Shown here in pieces: positions 10,864 to 19,886 of a DNA stretch of 64,000 nt. The notes under the pieces were generated by a model. The model was not told the DNA's origin, searched no databases, and was given only the letters and a program-made list of their open reading frames with translations. How positions within the stretch are numbered: position 1 is the first letter of the stretch; each line of letters begins with the position of its first letter. This DNA comes from Rosistilla oblonga (GTDB taxonomy: Bacteria > Planctomycetota > Planctomycetia > Pirellulales > Pirellulaceae): positions 5,773,339 to 5,837,338 of the forward strand of contig NZ_CP036292.1 in assembly GCF_007751715.1 (NCBI RefSeq), given 5' to 3'. A program made the position numbers and the translations under genes.

Positions 10864-13143
10864 CTATTTGCACAATGAGGCTAGGATGTCGTATACCTTC
10901 CTTTGCTTTGACTCTCGTTCTGATTGCCAAATACGTGTTTCGTCTCGCTCTTCCTCCGAATCCGATTCTTCTTGTTCGGACAATTCGCGTGATTGCTCCT
11001 CGGCGTCTTGAAAGTCAAAGATAGATTCGTCGATTTTCAGTTCCTCGGCTGTACGACGAACCTCGTAGATTGCATCGTCAACTTCCTCGGCAGAAGACAC
11101 ATCATCGAGCGTTTGCTGCAGCCATAAAGCGTACGACTTCAAGAATCGTTCGCCGATAGCTCTGACGCGTTCGTCGTAGTTATCATCATTAACAAAGAGT
11201 TCAACCACTTCGCGAAAATCCGTGGGCGTTTCACATCCTTCCAGCAGCATTAAACCAATTTGACTTCCCGGAAACGCTAGCTTGGCCTTTGTTTTGAAGC
11301 ACAAACTCACATACAATGAATACAGCCTATCGACATCGTCGACTTTTACTTTTCCTGGTTCAAGGGCCGCAAAAAAAGATTCGCACGCTTCGATTGCAGA
11401 CAGGTCACCATCGCGCTGATCGAAGGAAAGCAATATCTCCGCCCAAAGCCGAATAGCAATCTCGGGGCGAATTACTTCTTCCATCGAGTTCCGGAGGACG
11501 AGATCGCGAACGCAGTACTTCGTGGTTCGATCACAGCGGGACATTGCATCAATGCAATCTTCCAATTTCACTCGGTTCGGATGACGTTTAACCAATTGGC
11601 CCGCGGCGAAAAGCAGGACTCCTTGATACTCGAATGACTTCAGAGCAATCTCCAAGGCATCACTGTCGCGTTTCAGCAAAGCATCAGTAAAGTCTTCAAT
11701 TGCCGGGTTGTGATAGCTGACACAGTGGTAATCCTTGGTGCGGTCAATGGTCAAGAATGAGCCATCAAGCTCTTTCAAGCAGCGAACAAACGTATCGTTG
11801 AAACCGATTAAATTCTTCCCCATTTGCTTGACAAAAATTCTAAAATGGTGAGCAAGCCCGTCGACGCTCACGCTGGAACCATGCATTGCAAAAACAAGCA
11901 GCAACCATCTTGCCATTTCGCTCAATTGATTCTGATAGGCATGGTCCCAAATTTCACCGGGATCATCGAGTTTCTTGATGAACGTTTTTCCAAATTCTTG
12001 GGCTGAGAGATCACGGATGCCTGGCATTTGGCAGACAGTCTCGATAATTCGAGGATTGTAGTTCGGGTGATGGAGTGTCAATTGAGCTTGGCCAGACTTC
12101 ACGAAGGCGGAGCAAACATCTGGAGCGATTTCGTAGAAGTGAAGATGGTTGACCAATATCTGAGCACGAATTTCATGATTATAGTCTTCCAGTTGTACGA
12201 CTGACTTCGCTGCTTCGACGCGAGCCCGCTTGGAAAGAACTTCACTCAATTGGATGGCCTGTGAGAAGAGGCTTTCTCGGGTGGTCAACACTAAACGCTT
12301 CTTGTTTGGATTCCGTTGGCATGCTTGGATCAGAACATGCAAATCTTTGTCGTCGTTTTTGGTCATTCGATCCTGCAGATCGAGAACGCCCAGGAAATCG
12401 TCGTAGAACACAATCTGCTTCCGCTCTGGAACAAACACTTTCATTGCGTCGCGGGTTTGACTTGTCATGTACACGCCGTCCCAGCCATCTTGCAAATGCT
12501 GGGCGACAAGCAATCGCGCCGTCGTGGTTTTGCCAATGCCGGGAATTCCCGTCAGCATGCATAGCCCACTGTCACGGAGCATTTCCTCGGCACGTCGCAG
12601 CGCATCAGTTGGCACGAACATCGCGATCTGACGTTTGATCGTTTCCATTTCAAAATGGGACTGCCCATAGATTCCGTTATCGAGCAACGATTGGAGCACC
12701 GAGGTGCTGGTCAACCAGAGCTTGAAGTGGCGTTTTTCAACGTTCGGATATTTCCCAAGAAGATTGTTCAAATCCTCCGCGCTGAAGATGTCACCCGACG
12801 ACGTGCAATATGGATCCAACGTCTTTACGAGCTTGTCTTTCTGAGTGGGATCCATGCTGACCGATGTTGTGACAATGTATCTGGAGGGATTCAGCTCTTT
12901 GGCTTTCGGTTTCTCCGTCCGTCCGAGACAAGATCTCAGAGCGGAAAACCCAGACCGCGCGAAGTGCTTGGCTTGAACGATCCAGCAATTACCGCATTCT
13001 GGTTTCGAGTATCGAAGGTCAATTCCTTTGTCGCGTCCAGTGCGGAAGTTCTCCAAGTGAACGCCAAACTCTTCTTGCAAAAGATCACGCGATAACTCCT
13101 CGAAATCAGTCGGCGACAGGGTTGAAAAATCATAGTTCGACAT
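10864..13143 (-). CDS. Mrr-type nuclease / nSTAND3 NTPase conflict protein
   Basis: 759 aa from the ATG at 13143 (MSNYDFSTLSPTDFEELSRD); the frame extends 29 codons further without support. Residues 10-60 form an Mrr/PD-(D/E)XK-like nuclease domain with D42 (KGIDLRYS) and Q57-A-K59. A P-loop STAND NTPase follows: Walker A GIPGIGKTT at 199-207, Walker B VFYDDFLG with D248/D249, and the TTRE motif at 287-290. FYDDFLG is typical of the nSTAND3 group. A long helical C-terminal half, probably the sensor, ends in a very acidic segment (EEQSRELSEQEESDSEEERDE). Related proteins are predicted or shown to act in anti-phage defence by target-triggered nuclease activation. The gene is visibly A/T richer than its neighbours and lies between direct repeats, pointing to horizontal gain. 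Confidence 0.88.
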   Translation of the reverse strand: MSNYDFSTLSPTDFEELSRDLLQEEFGVHLENFRTGRDKGIDLRYSKPECGNCWIVQAKHFARSGFSALRSCLGRTEKPKAKELNPSRYIVTTSVSMDPTQKDKLVKTLDPYCTSSGDIFSAEDLNNLLGKYPNVEKRHFKLWLTSTSVLQSLLDNGIYGQSHFEMETIKRQIAMFVPTDALRRAEEMLRDSGLCMLTGIPGIGKTTTARLLVAQHLQDGWDGVYMTSQTRDAMKVFVPERKQIVFYDDFLGVLDLQDRMTKNDDKDLHVLIQACQRNPNKKRLVLTTRESLFSQAIQLSEVLSKRARVEAAKSVVQLEDYNHEIRAQILVNHLHFYEIAPDVCSAFVKSGQAQLTLHHPNYNPRIIETVCQMPGIRDLSAQEFGKTFIKKLDDPGEIWDHAYQNQLSEMARWLLLVFAMHGSSVSVDGLAHHFRIFVKQMGKNLIGFNDTFVRCLKELDGSFLTIDRTKDYHCVSYHNPAIEDFTDALLKRDSDALEIALKSFEYQGVLLFAAGQLVKRHPNRVKLEDCIDAMSRCDRTTKYCVRDLVLRNSMEEVIRPEIAIRLWAEILLSFDQRDGDLSAIEACESFFAALEPGKVKVDDVDRLYSLYVSLCFKTKAKLAFPGSQIGLMLLEGCETPTDFREVVELFVNDDNYDERVRAIGERFLKSYALWLQQTLDDVSSAEEVDDAIYEVRRTAEELKIDESIFDFQDAEEQSRELSEQEESDSEEERDETRIWQSERESKQRKVYDILASLCK

Positions 13144-13571
13144 AGTTTCGGCGAAACGGTTCCGGATTAGCCAGTGCAAGTCGGGAGCGAACGACGTGCA
13201 TTTCCGGCAAGGTATGGCGGGCGAGAACATTTTGGCAGCGTTTATTGGCTACCAAACATAACGAGGAATTTGAGGCGACGAAACGGGCGAAAAGGAATGT
13301 CGCGAACGGCAATTTTGGCATGGCCGAGTTGGTGCACGATCTATCGGACGCGGCACAGTATCCGTGTGGTTCGATCGAGCTGGCGTTTTACACGCGACAG
13401 GCAGACAGTGCCAGGCATAAAATACTTGCCTCGCGTTTTCGATAGCGCTCCCAAGTTTGGCTGCCCCTTTCTGCGCGTCGTGCGACACTCGTCGCTGAAT
13501 GACAAGTGCGTCACGACGCGAATTTGCCCCCTTCCTGGGAGGCTTAATTGTGAAGATCTCGTGAGCCGCAC
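13144..13571. other. Upstream region of the nSTAND3 island, no supported gene
   Basis: Holds the presumed promoter of the nSTAND3 gene. A 66-codon plus-strand frame (13245-13445, TTG start) and two minus-strand frames exist, but none shows a motif or ribosome site. Confidence 0.5.
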
Positions 13572-13674
13572 GTGTCGTTGGTCGCAAATCACAAATCAAT
13601 TCGCTGGCGTACGCAACTGCCGGGCGTTTGTTGTTGCTGGCCCTCCAGATCTTTATGATGGTGCAATAATTCAG
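13572..13674. repeat. Direct repeat copy 2 flanking the nSTAND3 island
   Basis: Second copy of the ~103-bp repeat, offset by 3149 bp from copy 1. It ends about 117 bp before the nitrilase-family start. Identical through 13647, then CCAGA instead of CCAAC, so the palindromic end is lost in this copy. Confidence 0.92.
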
Positions 13675-13791
13675 GCGGCCTGTGTTAATTTGCTTCACTG
13701 AATCGGCGGGTTTGACGGAGTGCATGCCGGCCGGTTCGACGATTCGTTTGGGCGGCGAACTTACCATTTCACCAGAGAGGCTAAGGGGCTG

Positions 13792-14748
13792 ATGAAAAAC
13801 TTTCGCGTTGCTTCGGTGCAATTCAACCATCTGCCAGGCGACAAGGCGGGGAACCTGGCGATCATGCGTCCGTTTGTCGAAGCGGCGGCGGGGCAAGGTG
13901 CCGAACTGGTTTGTTTTCCCGAGTGCTGCGTGACCGGGTATTGGCATTTGCGCAAGCTGTCGAGTCAACAGTTGGCCGAATTGGCTGAACCGATTCCCGA
14001 CGGACCGACCACGCAAACACTGCTCGCTTGGGCTGCCGAACATCAGATCACGATCGGAGCGGGGTTGATCGAGGTCGACGCGGCGGGTGTGCTCTACAAT
14101 TCTTATGTCGTTGCGACTCCCGCCGGCGAAGTTTACTGCCACCGCAAATTGCATTGCTTTATCAGCGAGTTCATGGAGTCGGGAGATACCTACACGCTGT
14201 TCGATCTCCCCAATGGATGGCGCGTCGCCGTGCTGATCTGTTACGACAACAACATCCTCGAAAACGCGAGAGCTTGCGCGCTGGCGGGGGCTGAGGTGAT
14301 CTTGGCACCGCACCAAACCGGCGGTTGCAATTCGGGAAGCCCGCAGGCGATGAGCGTGATCGATCGCCAAGTCTGGGATGCGCGAGAGACCGATCCCGAG
14401 GCGATCGAGGCCGAGATCACTGGGGACAAGGGACGCGGGTGGCTGATGCGATGGCTCCCCTCGCGAGCCCACGACAACGGCGTTTTCTATGTCTTCAGCA
14501 ACGGCATCGGCCCGGACGACGACGAGGTTCGAACGGGCAACGCAATGATCCTAGATCCCTACGGCCGCGTGATCGTCGAAACGTGCAAGGCTGGCGACGA
14601 TATGGTTGTCGCCGACCTCGATCCCACGCTTCGCGATCGCTGCACCGGCGTGCGTTGGATGCGTGCCCGCCGGCCCGATCTCTATAGGTCGCTAGCTCGC
14701 CGCCGCGGCGACGAACAGGATACCCGCGCCGTCCGCTTCGACAAATGA
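13792..14748 (+). CDS. Nitrilase-superfamily carbon-nitrogen hydrolase
   Basis: 318 aa from the ATG at 13792, which has AAGGGG about 5 bases upstream; a GTG at 13720 in the same frame is not needed. The Glu-Lys-Cys triad is visible: glutamate in VCFPECCVTGY, lysine in YCHRKLHCF and the nucleophilic cysteine in VLICYDNNILE. The end (GNAMILDPYGRVI, VADLDPTLRD) is the usual closing part of the fold. Members hydrolyse amides, N-carbamoyl compounds or nitriles in the cytoplasm. The substrate is unknown, and an amidase or carbamoylase is more likely than a true nitrilase. It stands alone, beginning just after the second direct repeat. Confidence 0.9.
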   Translation: MKNFRVASVQFNHLPGDKAGNLAIMRPFVEAAAGQGAELVCFPECCVTGYWHLRKLSSQQLAELAEPIPDGPTTQTLLAWAAEHQITIGAGLIEVDAAGVLYNSYVVATPAGEVYCHRKLHCFISEFMESGDTYTLFDLPNGWRVAVLICYDNNILENARACALAGAEVILAPHQTGGCNSGSPQAMSVIDRQVWDARETDPEAIEAEITGDKGRGWLMRWLPSRAHDNGVFYVFSNGIGPDDDEVRTGNAMILDPYGRVIVETCKAGDDMVVADLDPTLRDRCTGVRWMRARRPDLYRSLARRRGDEQDTRAVRFDK

Positions 14749-14778
14749 TCGCAGGCCGCCAGCGCTTCCCAACGTTTC

Positions 14779-15318
14779 CTATTTCCGAACGCTCAGCGCC
14801 GCGGTGGTCGCCAACCGCAGCGGCGTCGTTTCTTCGTAGGTGATAAACGCTTGCGGATTGATCCGGTGGATCATCGACATCAGGCTGGGGACCATTTTCC
14901 GCGGGATGACGCTCAGATTGACTTGCACGTCGCCATCGCGTCCGCGAGCGTCGACGGTCGTCACGTAATAGCCCGCGTCGCGCATCAGTTGCGACAGTTC
15001 GGGAGTCCCCGACGGAGTCACGATTCGGACCAACGCATCGCCGATCGCCAACCAACTCTCCACGGTGCTGCCAAGCATCGTCCCGGCAGCGTATCCGCTG
15101 GCAAAGGCGATGAACTTGATCGGGCTGTCGAGATTCCCCAACACCAACGAAGCGGCGATCAGCCAGGTGAGTGCTTCAAAAAAGCCAAACATCCCCGCCA
15201 GAGTGCGGCGACCGCGAAACAGCATCGAGATACGCAAGGCTCCCAGGGAAACATCGACCAGGCGCAAAACAAAGATCAGTGCGGCACTGGCTAGCGGCAC
15301 GCTGAAACTTTCGATCAC
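14779..15318 (-). CDS. UPF0316 / DUF2179 membrane protein
   Basis: 179 aa. Three hydrophobic N-terminal segments (ASAALIFVLRLVDVSLGALR, FFEALTWLIAASLVLGNL, FIAFASGYAAGTMLGS) match the DUF5698 part of the UPF0316 family. A soluble C-terminal DUF2179 domain follows (GYYVTTVDARGRDGDVQVN, IHRINPQAFITYEE). The family sits in the cytoplasmic membrane, and its biochemical role is not established. It is convergent with the nitrilase-family gene (30 bp between stops). Confidence 0.87.
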   Translation of the reverse strand: MIESFSVPLASAALIFVLRLVDVSLGALRISMLFRGRRTLAGMFGFFEALTWLIAASLVLGNLDSPIKFIAFASGYAAGTMLGSTVESWLAIGDALVRIVTPSGTPELSQLMRDAGYYVTTVDARGRDGDVQVNLSVIPRKMVPSLMSMIHRINPQAFITYEETTPLRLATTAALSVRK

Positions 15319-15915
15319 TTCTTCTCCAATCTCGGATAGTCAAAAGGGTGGCGCAAGTTCCCCACAGAAATGTGCAGGAGGATTTGCAAACGGAAACGCA
15401 ACAACAGGCGAAACGCTAGAGCAGACAGCAAACAGCAAGCAGAAAACAACCGCGACAGATCCTTTGGCGGACTGGCGACGGTTTCACGTCGATCGACGTG
15501 TGTTAGAGAGCATTCAAACGCGAAAGTTCAACAATCGGAGCGCACCACAACGGAGCCAGGCCGAACGACCGATGGCAGAATTGGATGCGCGAACAATTAC
15601 TGTGGAAGCGTGTGAGCGGCGAAAGGTTCACGGTCCGGCGGGGACTCCGAGAACCTCTTTGTGAAAATAGAGTGTTCTTATGTTTGATTTTTGTTGTTGT
15701 ATCGACAGCCCCCGCCGGTCAGCAATGCCAAATCGTTGGGGATCGATCCGATTGCAAACAATTTCTGCCTGCAGTCGCTACATTCGACGGTGAGCCACCG
15801 TTTTGGACGCCGCCAACATCAACAGCGCGGGCAATTTTGATCGGTGCGAGTGGCATCGCCCCGTCGCGACGGAGCCTTCAGCCGCGCGGGGATATTTGCT
15901 GTCGCGGTCTTCCGA
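15319..15915. other. Intergenic stretch of about 600 bp without a recognisable gene
   Basis: Contains the upstream region of the UPF0316 gene and the 3' side of the PQQ-propeller gene. Several frames stay open for up to 200 codons because of base composition, but they lack start signals and motifs. I see no strong hairpin or repeat. Confidence 0.6.
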
Positions 15916-17169
15916 TCAATTGGCGATGCAGAACAGATGCCGCTCGCCGCGGATGAACAGTTCGTTGTCGATCGGCGCGGGAGTCGCGTCGACGGTTTCG
16001 TTCATCGCATTGGTCGCCACGATCTCCAGTTCCGGCGAATCCTTAATCACCACAATCCTGCCGCTGCGGCCGCTCAAGAAGACGTACCCGCCAGCAGCCA
16101 CGGGGGAGGCGTAGGTGCTGTTGATCCCGGCGATCCGCGAAGCTGCGTAGTGCGGCTCGCCCGTCTTCGCGTCCAGGCAACTCAACAACCCCGACCTGCC
16201 TTTGTAGAAGTACAGCCGTCCCGAGGAGAGCAGCGGCGAGGCGATGTCGGGCGTGTTGCGGCCGAGCGACCAGACCACCTTCCTTGTCCCTTCGATATCT
16301 CCTTTGCCGTCGGGGGTGAAGGCGCCGAGATACGCGCCGCGAAAACCGCTGGCGACGTAGATCATGCCGTCCGCCGCGACCGCCGATGCACCGGGACGCA
16401 TCGTTTGCCCGCCGCAACGCCACAGTTCTTCCCCCGTCTCCAGATCGTAGCTGCGAGCATACCCGTCGCCGTTCATGACGACTTGCTTTTGCCCGTCGTG
16501 CTGGACGATCAGTGGAGTCGCCCAACCGGATGGCTCCTCGCGTGCGACGTTCCAGATCGTCTGCCCGGTCAACTTATCCAACGCCATCAGCGCCGAAGGG
16601 CCTTCATGATCCCAGGGGACGATGATCTTGTTACCGGCCAGGACGGGGGAACTCCCTTCGCCAAAACCAAGTCGAGTGTTCATCTTGCCAAGGTCGTCGC
16701 GTTTCCAGACCAGTTGGCCGTCCATCGTGTAGCAATAGAGCCCGCGCGATCCGAAGTGGGCGTAGACATGTTGGCCGTCGGTGCAGGGAGATGCCGACGC
16801 AAAGCCGTTGGTCGCGTGAGTCCCTTGATGCGGACGGGCGGTGGTCGCTGTCTGCTGCCACAACAGTTTGCCGTTGGCCCGATCAAAGCACATCAGCAGA
16901 AAGTCGAGCGTCTCGGCGGGAGCGTTCGCCGCGGGAGCTGCCGTGACGACAAAGACTTGGTTCTCCCAAACGACAGGCGATCCCGAGCCTTTGCCTGGAA
17001 TCGCGACTTTCCATTTCACGTTCTCCGTGTCGCTCCACTGCGTCGGCGGCGACGCGTTGGCCGCGGCACCATTCCCATCGGGTCCGCGCCAATGTCCCCA
17101 ATTGTCAGCCCGAGACGTGGAGATGGCAAAAGAGAAGCTGATGGCCGTTGCGAGGAGCATCAAACGCAT
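15916..17169 (-). CDS. Secreted PQQ-like beta-propeller protein
   Basis: 417 aa. A signal peptide (MRLMLLATAISFSFAISTSRA) is followed by the typical planctomycete opening NWGHWRGPDGNG, and then repeated blades with aromatic-Gly motifs such as GSPVVWENQVFVV, SSPVLAGNKIIVPW and GLYCYTMDGQLVWKRDD. This is the PQQ_2/BamB-like repeat fold. There is no obvious catalytic PQQ site or haem motif, so it may be structural or ligand-binding rather than a dehydrogenase. It is exported. The gene stands alone, facing the XRE-cupin regulator's 3' side at a distance of about 170 bp. Confidence 0.87.
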   Translation of the reverse strand: MRLMLLATAISFSFAISTSRADNWGHWRGPDGNGAAANASPPTQWSDTENVKWKVAIPGKGSGSPVVWENQVFVVTAAPAANAPAETLDFLLMCFDRANGKLLWQQTATTARPHQGTHATNGFASASPCTDGQHVYAHFGSRGLYCYTMDGQLVWKRDDLGKMNTRLGFGEGSSPVLAGNKIIVPWDHEGPSALMALDKLTGQTIWNVAREEPSGWATPLIVQHDGQKQVVMNGDGYARSYDLETGEELWRCGGQTMRPGASAVAADGMIYVASGFRGAYLGAFTPDGKGDIEGTRKVVWSLGRNTPDIASPLLSSGRLYFYKGRSGLLSCLDAKTGEPHYAASRIAGINSTYASPVAAGGYVFLSGRSGRIVVIKDSPELEIVATNAMNETVDATPAPIDNELFIRGERHLFCIAN

Positions 17170-17341
17170 GAACGTATCCTGAAAGGGAGAATCGATAGGT
17201 TGATTTGCGAATTGGATTATAACCCCAACTTTTCAGGATAGGGTCGCTCCATTTTGCCTGCCGCTACGGGCGGCTTGCGTTGGCAGAGGCACTGCTGCAC
17301 CGGAAGCTTCTGTTTAGAACAGCCTCACTCGCTGCGAACGA

Positions 17342-17917
17342 TCAGGTCGCCGCGGTGCCCGATGGGCCGTGGAAGACGCACAACACGACAGCCGGTCGCT
17401 TGTAGGAGTTGATGATCCGATGCGGAACGCTGCTGTCGAAGTAGACAGCGTCGCCTTGGCGAAGCACTTCGCACTGGTCGTCGAATTCGAACTCGATCGT
17501 CCCCTGCTGCACCATCAGGAACTCTTCTCCATCGTGAGCGAGCGATTTTTCGCGAGCCACGCCCGGCGGGATCGTCAGCAGGAAAGGATCCATCGCCCGG
17601 TTGGGCCGCTTGTGAGCTAACGCTTCGTAGACCGTGGTGTTCTCGCGACTGCGGTCCCGCTCGACCAGCTTGCGTTCGTTCGCGCGAACCAAAACCAACG
17701 CCGGTTTATTGTCCAGACCAGCGACCAGGTCCGCCGTCGAAACACCGAGCGCTTCGGCGATCTTCGCCAGGGCGGGAAGCGACGGCGTGATCCGAAAGTT
17801 CTCGACTTTGGAAAGCCAGCCCGGCGTCAGACCAGCGCGCGATGCGACTTCATCGAGCGTCAAGCGACGCTCTAATCGAAAGGCGCGGATTCGTTGGGCG
17901 AGTTCGACAAGATTCAT
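17342..17917 (-). CDS. XRE-family transcriptional regulator with cupin domain
   Basis: 191 aa from the ATG at 17917 ([19 protein letters not shown]). The frame extends to a GTG at 17992, but the HTH starts directly after the inner ATG. Residues 5-62 form an HTH_3 DNA-binding domain ([21 protein letters not shown]). Residues ~105-187 form a cupin ([31 protein letters not shown]), probably the effector-binding part. Such regulators often control a neighbouring catabolic operon. The phosphonate genes begin 766 bp away on the other strand, and control of them is a plausible inference only. No clear operator was found. Confidence 0.88.
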   Translation of the reverse strand: MNLVELAQRIRAFRLERRLTLDEVASRAGLTPGWLSKVENFRITPSLPALAKIAEALGVSTADLVAGLDNKPALVLVRANERKLVERDRSRENTTVYEALAHKRPNRAMDPFLLTIPPGVAREKSLAHDGEEFLMVQQGTIEFEFDDQCEVLRQGDAVYFDSSVPHRIINSYKRPAVVLCVFHGPSGTAAT

Positions 17918-18683
17918 GGCGGGATGATACGCGAATCCCACCGCAATGACTACAGTCGGAAACACTCGGTTATCAACTCGACTCTCCGTCACCTAACGTC
18001 CTCAACACCCCGCACGCGATGCTTTGCTTGTGTAGGCAGATGTCAGACCAGCGGGGCAAATCGCTCGCAATCCCTTCAAATCCCAACGGTTTGATTCTGG
18101 GAAGCTCTGCAGGTCTCGCTGTGTTCTCCAGTCGCCGCGCTTGCGTCGATCGTTCATCGCTCCCATCACCTAATGCGGTCCTCTCCCGGAATTCTTGCAA
18201 TCTTCATCAACCAGAAGAGCGGGCTGCTGCAAAGCACGCTACAACCTAACGATACGCTCCAGGTCGATATTGGCGGCCGATCCGTCGGCGAAGCTAGAGA
18301 CTGCATCGAGGTAGGAAATTCTGCTGGTTGGGGCACGGAACTTGCGACTATTGTCGCGGCGACTGCGGCGCTCGGTCGCTCTGGATCGCCGGGCCGGAAA
18401 CTTGCCTACGGACCGATGTCATATCCATCGCGAGGCGCTCAGTGCGGCGGGAGCTCACGAACCGGATCCCGGAGAGTTGACTCACAGTCACATTTTGTGC
18501 ATCGTGGCGAAATAAAAAGTGTTTGCTTGCCCCATGGTGCATCGCATTGAAGCTTTGATTGCGTCGAGAGTGGTGACGGTTCATCGACTCGGTTTTACCG
18601 GCGCAGCGGATTGGACTCTCGCTTTTCCGCGACGCTCCATACGCGAACAACTCACAGACCGCAAAACACCCGCTGGAAGACCG
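17918..18683. other. Divergent region between XRE regulator and phosphonate genes
   Basis: 766 bp without a supported gene. Open frames of 76-125 codons on the plus strand have no motif. It should contain the promoters of both flanking transcription units. I could not identify a confident operator or -35/-10 pair. Confidence 0.5.
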
Positions 18684-19844
18684 ATGACCGATCAGAACGA
18701 CTCTGTTTTCTTAGAACCAGGCGATCTCGCCAAAGTAGCGCAGATCGTCCAAGACCTGGCTGCCAAGCGGATCATGATGGTCGTCGATCGGGCGGCCTAC
18801 GACGCGAGCGGCGCCGCCGCGGTGTTGCAGCCGATTCTGGATGCTCTCGAAGTTTCTTGGTTCTCCGATTTTGAGTTGAATCCGAAACTTGCCGACGTTC
18901 AACGCGGCGTCGATCAAGCGCGAGCGTTTGATCCCGAGCTGGTGATTGCGTTGGGAGGAGGAACGGCGATCGATCTGGGCAAATTGATCAGTTCGCTTTC
19001 CCATCAAGACGCATCGCCTCGCGAGATCGTGACCGGGCAGGCGTCGATCGAACGTGCCGGGACGCCGCTGCTGGCAATTCCAACCACCTCGGGGACCGGC
19101 AGCGAAGCGACTCATTTTGCTGTCGCCTACGTCGGGCACGATAAATATTCGATCGCGGACCGGTCGCTGTTGCCTCGTTACACGATCGTCGATGCTCAGC
19201 TGACCTACAGCCTGCCGGCGACAATCACCGCAGCGACGGGGCTGGATGCGTTTTGCCAAGCGATCGAATCGATCTGGGCCGTGGGATCGACCGACGAATC
19301 GATTGGTTATGCCGTCGCCGCGGGCCGATTTGCGTTGCAACACCTTGTCGCCACGACTCACCGTCCCACGCCAGCAGATCGATTGGGGATGTGTCGCGCC
19401 GCGCATCTGGCGGGCCGCGCGATCAACATCAGCAAGACGACTGCTTCGCACGCCCTTTCGTATCCGTTGACCTCGCTGCACGAAATTCCGCATGGGATCG
19501 CCGTCGCGATGACGCTCAGCCCAATGCTGGCCTATAACGCTCAAGTCTCCGATTTGGACTGCACCGACCCGCGTGGTGCCGAAGCGGTCCGACGACGAAT
19601 CGCGATCATCGTCGAACTGCTGGAAGCTGCCGATGTCGCCGACGCTTGCCAGCGGATCGAAGCCTTTTTTGCGGAACTCGGCTGCCCGGCGTCCCTTGCC
19701 GAAGCTGGCATTTGCGACGAGCAGGCGCTGCGACAGATCGTCGACAGCGTCAACACGCAACGGCTGTCCAATAACCCGCGCAGCGCAAGCCCCGAAACAT
19801 TGCTGCAGTTGCTCAAAGGCAACCTCGCGGAAAACGAAGCCTAA
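18684..19844 (+). CDS. Iron-containing alcohol dehydrogenase, phosphonoacetaldehyde reductase-like
   Basis: 386 aa from the ATG at 18684 with GGAAG about 7 bases upstream; the frame opens upstream at 18519 without a good start. The group III alcohol dehydrogenase fold is clear: nucleotide-binding LVIALGGGTAIDLGK, PTTSGTGSEATHFAV, and the metal-site histidines in TTASHALSYPLTSLHEIPHG. Directly followed (42 bp) by phnX, so the substrate is probably phosphonoacetaldehyde or its alcohol, 2-hydroxyethylphosphonate. In phosphonate biosynthesis, enzymes of this family (PhpC type) reduce phosphonoacetaldehyde. Beside phnX it may run the other way and feed the hydrolase. The direction is an inference. 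Confidence 0.82.
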   Translation: MTDQNDSVFLEPGDLAKVAQIVQDLAAKRIMMVVDRAAYDASGAAAVLQPILDALEVSWFSDFELNPKLADVQRGVDQARAFDPELVIALGGGTAIDLGKLISSLSHQDASPREIVTGQASIERAGTPLLAIPTTSGTGSEATHFAVAYVGHDKYSIADRSLLPRYTIVDAQLTYSLPATITAATGLDAFCQAIESIWAVGSTDESIGYAVAAGRFALQHLVATTHRPTPADRLGMCRAAHLAGRAINISKTTASHALSYPLTSLHEIPHGIAVAMTLSPMLAYNAQVSDLDCTDPRGAEAVRRRIAIIVELLEAADVADACQRIEAFFAELGCPASLAEAGICDEQALRQIVDSVNTQRLSNNPRSASPETLLQLLKGNLAENEA

Positions 19845-19886
19845 AAACCTCTGCAACCTTCAACCCTCAACCGCTACGAAACTCTC

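Noticed and set aside
10268-10930. Upstream extension of the sulfatase reading frame
   Set aside because: It runs through the direct repeat and has no signal peptide or ribosome site; the ATG at 10267 has AAGGGG upstream and starts a proper signal peptide.
13249-14472. 407-codon minus-strand frame opposite the nitrilase gene
   Set aside because: It is antisense to a clear nitrilase-family gene and crosses the repeat; no motif or start signal.
15844-17241. 465-codon plus-strand frame opposite the PQQ-propeller gene
   Set aside because: Shadow frame caused by high GC; the minus strand has a signal peptide and repeat motifs.
18173-18550. 125-codon frame in the region before the phosphonate genes
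   Set aside because: No recognisable domain and no ribosome site; left as intergenic.
18711-19856. 381-codon minus-strand frame opposite the Fe-alcohol dehydrogenase
   Set aside because: The plus strand carries all family motifs; the minus frame is Arg/Gln-rich noise.
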